A DNA stretch of 64,000 nucleotides from Pandoraea cepalis (GTDB taxonomy: Bacteria; Pseudomonadota; Gammaproteobacteria; Burkholderiales; Burkholderiaceae): positions 123,062 through 187,061 of the forward strand of contig NZ_CABPSL010000008.1 of the NCBI RefSeq assembly GCF_902459665.1, given 5' to 3'. Below, in pieces: positions 57,303 through 64,000 of the stretch. Under the pieces are notes generated by a model. It searched no databases and was not told where the DNA came from. It worked only from the letters and a program-made list of their open reading frames with translations. The stretch's first letter is position 1. Every line of letters starts with the position of its first letter. Position numbers and translations under genes: made by a program.

Positions 57303-58776
57303 AGCGGAACGTCGCCCCCCGCCCGGCCTGCCCGGGCGTGTCGACCAGCGTAATGCGCCGGCCGTGCAATTGCAGGATGCGATGCACGATGCGCAAGCCC
57401 AGCCCACCTTCACGGCGAGCGCCGCCGACCGTGAATGGCCGCTCGAACAGGCCTTCGCGCGCGGTCTCGGGAATGCCGGGACCGGTGTCGCTCACCAACA
57501 CTTCGATGTCGGCGCCCACCGGCGCCACCGCCACCGTGATCTCACCGCCCGACGGTGTGTAGCGCAGCGCGTTGTCGAGCAGGTTCGTGAACACGCGCTC
57601 GATCAGGCCGAGGTCGGCCCGCGCCACGGGAATCTGCGGCGCGAGTTGCGCGCGCAACGCGACGCCGCGCGACTCGGCACTCAGCTCGAATTTCTGAAAG
57701 ACGTCCTGGATCAGATCCGTCACGGAGAACGGCTCGGCCTCGGGCTGCACGAAGCCATGTTCCAGACGAGCCAGTTCGAACAGCGACTGCGCCAGCGCGC
57801 CGACCTTGCGGCTCTGATCGAGGGCGATGCCCAGATAGCGCCGCCGCTCGGCGGGCGTGAGCGTGGCGTCCTTGAGCGACAGCGTCTCGAGATAGCCGTG
57901 CAGCGACGAGAGCGGCGTGCGCAGATCGTGCGAGATGTTGGCGATGAGTTCGCGCCGCTCCTGATCCTGACGCGTGAGCGTGCGCCACTGCGTGCCCAGT
58001 CGCTCGACCATCTGCCGGAAGGCGCGTTCGAGCACCACGATCTCGTCGTTCGGCCGCGCCTGCTGCGACGCCAGTTCATCCGCGGAGACGGCGGGCAGCG
58101 GCACCGGGGCCGCGTCGATATCGAACTCGCGCACCGAATCCGTCAAGCGGCGCAACGGACGCGTAATCAGCGCGAACGCCGCCAGACCGGCAATCAGGCA
58201 CAGCGCCGCCACCAGGCCGATCGACCATAGCGCGGTATCGAGCGCCGCGCTCGTCGCCCCGCGCGCCGCGAAGCGGTCGTGCGCCTCGCCGACCAGCACG
58301 ACGTAGACGTAGCCGACCTCGCGACCGTCCACCCGCAGCGGCGCTGCGCTGAATACCTTGCGGACATCGGCGTTACGGGGATCGTCGCCATAGATCGGCA
58401 ACGCCTCGCCATCGATCAGCCGATGCACGGGCGCCAAATCGACCTGCATGCGCCGCAGATGGCCTTCAGGCGCCGCGTGACCGGTAATGCGCCCCTGCAT
58501 GTCGAGCAGATACACTTCGACGCTCGGATTCACCACCATGAGTTGCCCGAACAGACGCCTCACGGCGTCGGGCTTCATGCCGTTCGCGTCCATGAGCTGG
58601 GCATTCGCGGCGATATGCTCCGCCAGTCCGCGCGAGAGTCCCTGAATCACTTCGGCTTCGTGCATGCGATTGGCGCGCACCTGCATCCACGCCGACGTGC
58701 CGCAGCACACCAGCAGCAGTCCCGCGAATACCAGCGACAGGCGCTGCGTGAGGGTGAGATTCCAGCGACGCATCAT
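57286..58776 (-). CDS. Sensor histidine kinase
   Basis: This 496-residue kinase has TM1 (LSLVFAGLLLVCCGTSAW), a ~140-residue periplasmic domain, TM2 (LWSIGLVAALCLIAGLAAFA), HAMP, the phospho-acceptor His in NISHDLRTPLSSLHGY and the ATP-binding NLLDNALRYTP, DTGPGIP and GGLGLRIV. GGAGG suits the second ATG (58773) slightly better. It overlaps its regulator gene and is divergent from the msrB-dipZ-msrA set, which it may control in response to oxidants; that is inferred from position only. Confidence 0.92.
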   Translation of the reverse strand: MMRRWNLTLTQRLSLVFAGLLLVCCGTSAWMQVRANRMHEAEVIQGLSRGLAEHIAANAQLMDANGMKPDAVRRLFGQLMVVNPSVEVYLLDMQGRITGHAAPEGHLRRMQVDLAPVHRLIDGEALPIYGDDPRNADVRKVFSAAPLRVDGREVGYVYVVLVGEAHDRFAARGATSAALDTALWSIGLVAALCLIAGLAAFALITRPLRRLTDSVREFDIDAAPVPLPAVSADELASQQARPNDEIVVLERAFRQMVERLGTQWRTLTRQDQERRELIANISHDLRTPLSSLHGYLETLSLKDATLTPAERRRYLGIALDQSRKVGALAQSLFELARLEHGFVQPEAEPFSVTDLIQDVFQKFELSAESRGVALRAQLAPQIPVARADLGLIERVFTNLLDNALRYTPSGGEITVAVAPVGADIEVLVSDTGPGIPETAREGLFERPFTVGGARREGGLGLRIVHRILQLHGRRITLVDTPGQAGRGATFRFTLPT

Positions 58777-59516
58777 GCGCCTCCTGCCTCGGCACCCGTG
58801 GTGTCGGGCCCACCGTCATTGGCGAACTTGTAGCCGCGTCCCCAGACCGTGAGAATACGCGCGGGCTGCGCCGGATCCGCCTCGATCTTGGCACGCAGGC
58901 GATTGATGTGTGTGTTGACGGTGTGCTCGTAACCCTCGTGCTGATAGCCCCACACCGCGTTGAGCAGGTCCATGCGCGAGAACACCTTGCCGGGCTGGCG
59001 AGCAAAGAAGTACAGCAGATCGAATTCGCGCGGCGTGAGATCGAGCCGCTTGCCGCCAAGCGATGCCTCCCGCGCGATCGGGTCGATGAACAACCCCGCC
59101 ATCGCCAGGCTGCCCGCGTCCATGCGCGCGTTGCGCGCCAGCGCATCGACCCGCCGCATGAGCGCCTTGACCCGCGCCACCAGCTCCAGCACTGAAAACG
59201 GCTTGGCCAGATAGTCATCGGCGCCCAATTCCAGCCCGAGAATACGATGCACTTCGCTCGCGCGCGCACTGATGATGATAATCGGCGTATAGCGGGTCAT
59301 CGCCCGCGCGCGACGGCAGATTTCCAATCCGTCGACGCCGGGCAGCATGAGGTCGAGGACGAGCGCGTCCCAGCCCCCCTCGGACAATCGCCGAAGACCT
59401 TCGTCGCCATCGGCGCAATGCACGACCTCGAACCGCTCGTCGCGCAGATGCAGCGCAAGCAGGTCGGCAATATGCACGTCGTCTTCGACGAGCAAAACAC
59501 GGCGCGGCGATTCCAT
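58773..59516 (-). CDS. OmpR-family response regulator
   Basis: This 247-residue regulator has a receiver domain (VLLVEDDVHI, phospho-acceptor in ALVLDLMLPGVDG, DDYLAKPFSVLEL) and a winged helix (TPREFDLLYFFARQPGKVFS, ILTVWGRGYKF). It precedes and overlaps the kinase gene. The 248-bp gap to msrB has an AT-rich patch (59590-59606) but no consensus promoter I can defend. Confidence 0.93.
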   Translation of the reverse strand: MESPRRVLLVEDDVHIADLLALHLRDERFEVVHCADGDEGLRRLSEGGWDALVLDLMLPGVDGLEICRRARAMTRYTPIIIISARASEVHRILGLELGADDYLAKPFSVLELVARVKALMRRVDALARNARMDAGSLAMAGLFIDPIAREASLGGKRLDLTPREFDLLYFFARQPGKVFSRMDLLNAVWGYQHEGYEHTVNTHINRLRAKIEADPAQPARILTVWGRGYKFANDGGPDTTGAEAGGA

Positions 59517-59764
59517 CGCTGGCACGGCTCCCGGAAAAGTGGGTCTTGAAGGCCCCATTGTGCGCAGTTCCCGCACCGCGAGGTATCACGAATTGTTTAA
59601 TTTTACGTGAGGACTTTGCCATCGCCGGCGCACTACCCTTCAATTATCGATCCGGCGCGAACGCCTGCTGTGTCTGCTGCGCCGAACCACGGCCGTCGCG
59701 CTCCCCTGAACACGCGGCGGCGGGCCAGCCCCGCGCCGGATCGCCCTACTGACCGGAGGATGTC

Positions 59765-60349
59765 ATGCGTTTGTCCGATAACCCACCGCGCAAGCCGTCG
59801 CGCACGCACGCCGCGAAGGCTGCCCCGACGCCGTCGCGCCGCGCGTTCCTGCTGAGCGCCACTGCGGCAGCCGCCGCCGTCGCCGCCGGGCTGGTGCCGC
59901 GTCTCATGCGCCCCGCGCACGCCGACGATGCCCGTCGCGCCACGGATCCCGAGCACTTCGAGGTCGCCTACAGCGATGCCGAATGGCGCAAGCGTCTGAC
60001 GCCCGCCCAGTACGAGATCTTGCGTCAGGCGGGCACCGAGCGTCCCTATTCCAGCCCGCTCAATGACGAACACCGCGCCGGAACGTTCGCCTGCGCCGGC
60101 TGTGCGCTGCCGCTTTTCTCGTCGCGCACGAAATTCGACAGTCACACGGGTTGGCCGAGCTTCTGGATGCCGCTGGATCATGCCGTGGGCACGCACACCG
60201 ACTCGACCTTCGGCATGGTTCGCACCGAAGTCCATTGCCGACGTTGCGGCGGCCACCTCGGCCATGTGTTCGACGACGGTCCGAAGCCGACCGGCCTGCG
60301 CTATTGCATGAACGGCCTTGCGATGACGTTCCAGCCGCAACCCGCCTGA
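59765..60349 (+). CDS. msrB: Tat-exported methionine-R-sulfoxide reductase, single-Cys type
   Basis: This 194-residue MsrB has a Tat signal (SRRAFLLSATAAAAAVAAGL), zinc-site pairs Cys110/Cys113 and Cys158/Cys161, and catalytic Cys181 (LRYCMNG). The usual resolving Cys in the FDSGCGWPSF block is replaced (FDSHTGWPSF, Thr128), so regeneration must use an outside thiol. GGAG lies just upstream. It heads a msrB-dipZ-msrA operon and acts in the periplasm. Confidence 0.94.
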   Translation: MRLSDNPPRKPSRTHAAKAAPTPSRRAFLLSATAAAAAVAAGLVPRLMRPAHADDARRATDPEHFEVAYSDAEWRKRLTPAQYEILRQAGTERPYSSPLNDEHRAGTFACAGCALPLFSSRTKFDSHTGWPSFWMPLDHAVGTHTDSTFGMVRTEVHCRRCGGHLGHVFDDGPKPTGLRYCMNGLAMTFQPQPA

Positions 60350-60425
60350 GCGCCATGCGTCTGCCGTCGTCAAGTTACCCACCTCCGCTTCACCCCGCCA
60401 ACGGGTGCGGCTCAAGGAGCGCTTC

Positions 60426-62249
60426 ATGACTTTGCTCATCCTCGCCTACCTCGGCGGGATTCTGACGATCGTCAGTCCGTGCATCCTGCCGGTACTGCCG
60501 TTTGTTTTCTCGCGGGCTGGCCAATCGTTCTCGCGCAGCGTGTTGCCAATGCTCGCGGGCATGGTGCTGATGTTCGCGCTGGTGGCAACGCTCGCCGCCG
60601 TTGGCGGAAGCTGGGTCGTGCAGGCGAACCAGTATGGCCGCTGGCTGGCGCTCGCCCTCGTTGCCCTGTTCGGTGCGACGCTCCTCTTCCCGAAGCTCGC
60701 CGAACGGCTCACCCATCCGCTCGTGTCGTTGGGTGATCGTCTGTCGCAGTCTGCGCAAGGGCGCAGCGCCGCCACGGGCAATGCGAACACGGGGGCCCGT
60801 CCCGGCGCGTCGTTCCTGCTTGGCATCGCCACCGGCCTGCTCTGGGCGCCCTGCGCCGGTCCGATCCTCGGGCTGGTGCTCACCGGCGCGGCGCTGCAAG
60901 GCGCCAGCGTCGGCACCACGTTGCTCCTCGCCGCCTATGCGGCCGGCGCCGCCACGTCGCTTGGGCTGGCCCTCCTGGTCGGCGGACGCGTCTTCGCCAC
61001 CATGAAGCGCTCGCTCGGCGCGGGCGAATGGATTCGTCGCGGGCTCGGCGGGCTGATGCTCGCGGGTGTCGCCGCCATCGCCCTCGGGCTCGACACCGGC
61101 GCGCTGGCGCAACTCTCGACGGCGTCGACAGGGGGTATCGAGCAGCGGCTCGTCGACGCGCTTGGTACACGCCGCGCCGCCGCTCAGATGAGCGCGAGCG
61201 TCGACAGCCACACCGCCGGCCCGACCATGATGCCCGTGCGCGATACGACGATGCGCGGCACCGCCGATGCCCCGGCACCGTTGCCGGTCGAAGGCCAGTT
61301 GCCCTCGCTGGACGGCGCCGTGCAATGGCTGAATTCGCCGCCACTCACGGCGCAGGCCCTTCGTGGCAAGGTCGTGCTCGTCGACTTCTGGACGTATTCC
61401 TGCATCAACTGCCTGCGCACGTTGCCATACGTCAAAGCCTGGGCGCAGAAGTATCGCGACCAGGGGCTCGTCGTCATCGGCGTGCACGCGCCCGAATTCG
61501 CGTTCGAGCGCGACATCGGCAACGTGAAAAAGGCCGTTCACGATCTGGGCGTTGACTACCCGGTGGCCATCGACAACGACTTCGCCATCTGGCGCGGCTT
61601 CCACAATCAATACTGGCCGGCACACTATTTCGTCGACGCCCAGGGGCGCGTGCGCTACCACCACTTCGGCGAAGGCAATTACGCCGAGTCGGAACGCGTG
61701 ATCCAGCAGTTGTTGCGCGAGGCCGGAGCGAAGCAGGTCGCGAGCGGCATTGCCGACGTGCAGGCCGGTGGCATTCAGCAAGCGGCCGACATGGGCGACG
61801 TGCGCTCGCCGGAGACCTATGTTGGCTACACGCGCGCGGAGCACTTCGCCTCCCCCGGCGGTGCCGTGCGCGATCAGGCCAGCGACTACCGCGCGCCATC
61901 AACGCCGTCTCTCAACCAATGGGCACTGGCCGGCGACTGGCGCGTGGGGCCGGAACAGGCCACCGCCATGCAGGCCGGGGCGCGCATCGTCTATCGCTTC
62001 CACGCGCGTGACCTGCATCTCGTGCTCGGCCCGAAGGCCGGCGGCGAACCGGTGCGCTTTCGCGTAACGGTCGACGGCAAGCCGCCGGGCGACGCGCATG
62101 GCACCGACGTGGGCGCCGACGGTACCGGCACCGTCGCCTCCCAGCGCCTGTACCAGTTGGTGCGCCAGTCAGGCGACGTGCGCGACCGTACGTTCAGCAT
62201 CGAGTTTCTCGATCCGGGCGTGTCGGCCTACGCGTTCACCTTCGGCTGA
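60426..62249 (+). CDS. DipZ/CcdA-thioredoxin fusion, periplasmic electron carrier
   Basis: This 607-residue protein joins a CcdA/DsbD-type membrane domain (redox Cys19 in SPCILPVLP and Cys143 in APCAGP) to a periplasmic thioredoxin domain with CINC at 326-329 (DFWTYSCINCLRTLPYVKAW) and a C-terminal beta domain typical of DipZ. It moves electrons from cytoplasmic thioredoxin outward. ATG 60426 has AGGAG 6 bases upstream. Between msrB and msrA, it is the obvious reductant for both. Confidence 0.92.
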   Translation: MTLLILAYLGGILTIVSPCILPVLPFVFSRAGQSFSRSVLPMLAGMVLMFALVATLAAVGGSWVVQANQYGRWLALALVALFGATLLFPKLAERLTHPLVSLGDRLSQSAQGRSAATGNANTGARPGASFLLGIATGLLWAPCAGPILGLVLTGAALQGASVGTTLLLAAYAAGAATSLGLALLVGGRVFATMKRSLGAGEWIRRGLGGLMLAGVAAIALGLDTGALAQLSTASTGGIEQRLVDALGTRRAAAQMSASVDSHTAGPTMMPVRDTTMRGTADAPAPLPVEGQLPSLDGAVQWLNSPPLTAQALRGKVVLVDFWTYSCINCLRTLPYVKAWAQKYRDQGLVVIGVHAPEFAFERDIGNVKKAVHDLGVDYPVAIDNDFAIWRGFHNQYWPAHYFVDAQGRVRYHHFGEGNYAESERVIQQLLREAGAKQVASGIADVQAGGIQQAADMGDVRSPETYVGYTRAEHFASPGGAVRDQASDYRAPSTPSLNQWALAGDWRVGPEQATAMQAGARIVYRFHARDLHLVLGPKAGGEPVRFRVTVDGKPPGDAHGTDVGADGTGTVASQRLYQLVRQSGDVRDRTFSIEFLDPGVSAYAFTFG

Positions 62250-62362
62250 GGTCCAAGGCGTTCGGTAGACAGCGCCGCGCCCCGTCCTCAAACCCAATGA
62301 CCCGGCAGCGACTTCGCAAGACCGCTGCCATCGAGGCGTCCTCCGACGCCGGGAGTTTTCAG

Positions 62363-63151
62363 ATGAACCCGTTCGATCCGATTCACCCGTCGCAGGCCCG
62401 CGACGAGATGCCAGACCAATCGCCCCGCCGCACGACGCCCGCTTCGCGAGTGCGACGCCTGCTGCTTGGCACCGCCGCCGTCGGGGTACTCGTTTGGCAA
62501 GTTGGCGCGTACGCCTTCGGCGGTGCCGAGGCGGCGGTCGTCATCGCCGCCCCCAAGCTCGACGAGCCCGCCACGGGGGCTCACACCGAGACGGCTGTGT
62601 TCGCCGGCGGGTGCTTCTGGGGGGTGCAAGGGGTATTCCAGCATGTGAAGGGCGTGACGAAAGCCGTGTCCGGCTACGCGGGCGGCACCGCGAAGACGGC
62701 CGATTACGAAACCGTCAGCAGCGGTGCGACGGGCCACGCCGAATCGGTGGAAGTGACGTTCGACCCGCAGCAAGTGTCCTACGGAACGCTGCTGCAGATC
62801 TATTTCTCCGTCGCGCACAATCCGACCGAACTCAATCGGCAGGGACCGGACACCGGCACGCAATATCGCTCGGCCGTGTTCCCGATGAGCGATGCGCAAC
62901 GCCGTGTCGCCGACGCATATATCGCGCAGCTCAACGCCTCGCATGTCTACAGCAAGCCCATCGTCACCCGCCTGGAAAAGTATTCGGGCTTCTATCCGGC
63001 CGAGACCTATCATCAGGATTTCCTGACCGAGCACCCGACGTATCCGTACATCGTCATCAACGACCTGCCGAAGGTGAAAGACCTCAAGCGTCTGTTCCCT
63101 GCACAGTATCGCGACACGCCCGTGCTCGTGAAGTCCGCCACCGCGATGTGA
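62363..63151 (+). CDS. msrA: Membrane-anchored methionine-S-sulfoxide reductase, single-Cys type
   Basis: This 262-residue MsrA has an N-terminal cytoplasmic stretch and a signal anchor (LLLGTAAVGVLVWQVGAYAF), then the catalytic Cys84 in AVFAGGCFWGVQGVF and the usual GYAGG, EVTFDP and HNPTELNRQGPD motifs. Cys84 is the only cysteine, so no resolving Cys exists and an external thiol is needed. GGGAG lies 7 bases before ATG 62363. The enzyme domain should face the periplasm. Confidence 0.93.
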   Translation: MNPFDPIHPSQARDEMPDQSPRRTTPASRVRRLLLGTAAVGVLVWQVGAYAFGGAEAAVVIAAPKLDEPATGAHTETAVFAGGCFWGVQGVFQHVKGVTKAVSGYAGGTAKTADYETVSSGATGHAESVEVTFDPQQVSYGTLLQIYFSVAHNPTELNRQGPDTGTQYRSAVFPMSDAQRRVADAYIAQLNASHVYSKPIVTRLEKYSGFYPAETYHQDFLTEHPTYPYIVINDLPKVKDLKRLFPAQYRDTPVLVKSATAM

Positions 63152-63244
63152 GGCGTCGCCGCGGCGATGGGCGATGGGCGATGGGCGCGGGCGGCCCGCG
63201 ACGCTGGCGCCCCCCTCGCCCCCTACCTCCGCCGCACGCTCGGC

Positions 63245-63316
63245 TTATCGCGGCGTGTCGGCGAGCTTGTACACGCGCACCCGGTGACCATCGGGATCGG
63301 TGAACCGCACCGGGAA
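63245..63316 (-). pseudogene. C-terminal stub of a VOC (glyoxalase/bleomycin-resistance-like) gene
   Basis: The minus strand reads PVRFTDPDGHRVRVYKLADT-PR and stops, the usual last strand of VOC-superfamily proteins. The rest of the gene is cut off by IS sequence. Upstream of about 63300 the identity of the bases is uncertain because the same 17-mer recurs at the IS end. Confidence 0.65.
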
Positions 63317-63923
63317 TGAACTGACCCCCGAGAGTTGGACGTTGAAGCGTTAGTTTTTTCCCGCTCGCATTCGATATTCCACGGGACTCAGTCCACCAAG
63401 TTTCGATTTGATGCGATGCCGGTTGTAGTAGTCGATGTAGCTCTTCAGGCCTACCCGTAATGCGTCGACGTCTTCGAAGTCCGTGAGATGGAAGTACTCG
63501 GCCTTCAGAGTGCCAAAGAAGCTTTCCATGGCCGCGTTATCGAAGCAATTCCCTTTTCTCGACATACTTTGCTTCATTCCATAGCGCGCCAGTGCCGCTC
63601 GATACGGTTGCATGCGATAGTGCCAACCCTGGTCTGAATGAAGCATCGGTGTAGCCGCATTCCCGCGTTTCTTGACAGCTTTCCTGAGCATGCCCATGAC
63701 CATCGGGAAGTCGGGGCGATGGCTCGACTCGTAGGCTACAATTTCCCCATTGTAGAGGTCCATGACCGGAGAAAGGTACAGCTTTTTCCCCGCGACCCGG
63801 AACTCGGTCACATCGGTGACCCACTTCTCGTTTGGGCCCGACGCGGTGAATTCACGATTGAGCAGGTTCGGCGCGGCCTCGCCGACCTCGCCCTGGTACG
63901 ACCGGAACTTCTTCCGGCGCACC
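63317..63923 (-). mobile_element. Truncated IS3-family (IS150-type) insertion sequence
   Basis: The left end TGAACTGACCCCCGAGAGTT (63317-63336) is a typical IS150-group terminal repeat. The element keeps about 600 bp, including most of orfB, and is cut at 63923 before the orfB start and orfA. Confidence 0.8.
63350..63923 (-). CDS. IS3-family transposase OrfB, 5'-truncated
   Basis: About 190 C-terminal residues of an IS150-group DDE transposase. WVTDVTEFRVAGKKLYLSPV carries the first Asp, MLHSDQGWHYRMQ the second, and DNAAMESFFGTLKAEYF the Glu. The end DYYNRHRIKSKLGGLSPVEY is typical. The N-terminal ~90 residues and the OrfA frame are missing, replaced by another IS end, so it is inactive. 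Confidence 0.9.
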
Positions 63924-64000
63924 TGAACCGCACCGGGAATCGTGGAGGCCGGTTGGTTTAAGTTAATGCAGGCATGTCAGCGATATTTCTGAGTTGCCCG
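63924..64000 (-). mobile_element. End of a second IS3-family element, running off the window
   Basis: From 63924 the plus strand reads TGAACCGCACCGGGAAT then CGTGGAGGCCGG, resembling an IS3-group terminus. Inside it the minus strand (64000-63958) encodes GQLRNIADMPALT and a stop, plausible as the C-terminus of its transposase. The remainder is outside the window. Confidence 0.55.

Larger units (their letters stand above)
63301..63940. repeat. 17-bp direct repeat bracketing the transposase fragment
   Basis: TGAACCGCACCGGGAAT occurs at 63301-63317 and again at 63924-63940 in the same orientation. It is too long for an IS3-family target duplication, and the right copy looks like the tip of a second IS. 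Confidence 0.85.

Noticed and set aside
63164..63184. GCGATGG x3 after msrA as a functional repeat
   Set aside because: Only three 7-bp units in a short spacer; too little to support a role.

Overview
The window is GC-rich chromosomal DNA from a betaproteobacterium. Burkholderiaceae fits best and Pandoraea or a close relative is my inference; no rRNA or tRNA is present to confirm it. The support is the gene content and order (purC-purE-purK-Sua5, fba/pyk/pgk, zinc-finger protein next to waaF, groES-groEL under CIRCE) and the protein sequences themselves. Most of the window is ordinary chromosome. Insertion-sequence debris lies at 42.8-43.7 kb and at the right edge.

Layout. 0-4.2 kb: an RND efflux pump (acrA, partial acrB) divergent from its TetR repressor, with a palindromic operator inside the pump promoter. 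4.2-11.8 kb: a molybdenum region with modABC behind a clear ModE-type operator, a MXKDX-repeat protein, a Tat-exported molybdo-oxidoreductase with its cytochrome b, a ModE-like repressor lacking the molybdate-binding domain, a CoxG-like protein and an XdhC-family maturation factor; moaC lies further along at 37.5 kb. 11.9-16.8 kb: an envelope-stress group, with an HtrA protease divergent from an I78-type protease inhibitor, a PmrA/QseB-type box between them, and an OmpR-type two-component system next door. 17-23.6 kb: dacB, a sterol-desaturase-like protein, and the purine genes with Sua5. 23.7-25.3 kb: an unusual protein with a tyrosine-phosphatase-like segment and a U-box-like C-terminus. 25.5-42.5 kb: central metabolism (fba, pyk, pgk), azlCD, waaF, a hydrolase pair, an M48 protease, moaC, an MFS/LysR pair and groESL.

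42.8-52 kb: IS relics, a short-chain dehydrogenase, then a catabolic operon (RpiR regulator, diaminopropionate ammonia-lyase, two unrelated N-carbamoyl amidohydrolases, an MFS importer, YgeY hydrolase) that suggests use of a ureido or carbamoyl compound. 52.8-57.3 kb: a compact co-directional module of a LitR-like MerR regulator, FolE, an ECF sigma factor, a Blc lipocalin, DUF2256 and a lipoprotein. This has the content of light-responsive gene sets but contains no photolyase. 57.3-63.2 kb: a two-component system divergent from a periplasmic methionine-sulfoxide repair set (Tat-exported MsrB, DipZ-like electron carrier, membrane-anchored MsrA), in which both reductases appear to lack a resolving cysteine. 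63.2-64 kb: a VOC gene remnant cut by nested IS3-family fragments.

The strongest candidates for new biology are the phosphatase-like/U-box-like protein, the photolyase-less LitR module, the DipZ-dependent single-cysteine Msr system, the HtrA/I78 pair with its PmrA-type box, and the double-carbamoylase plus diaminopropionate-lyase operon.
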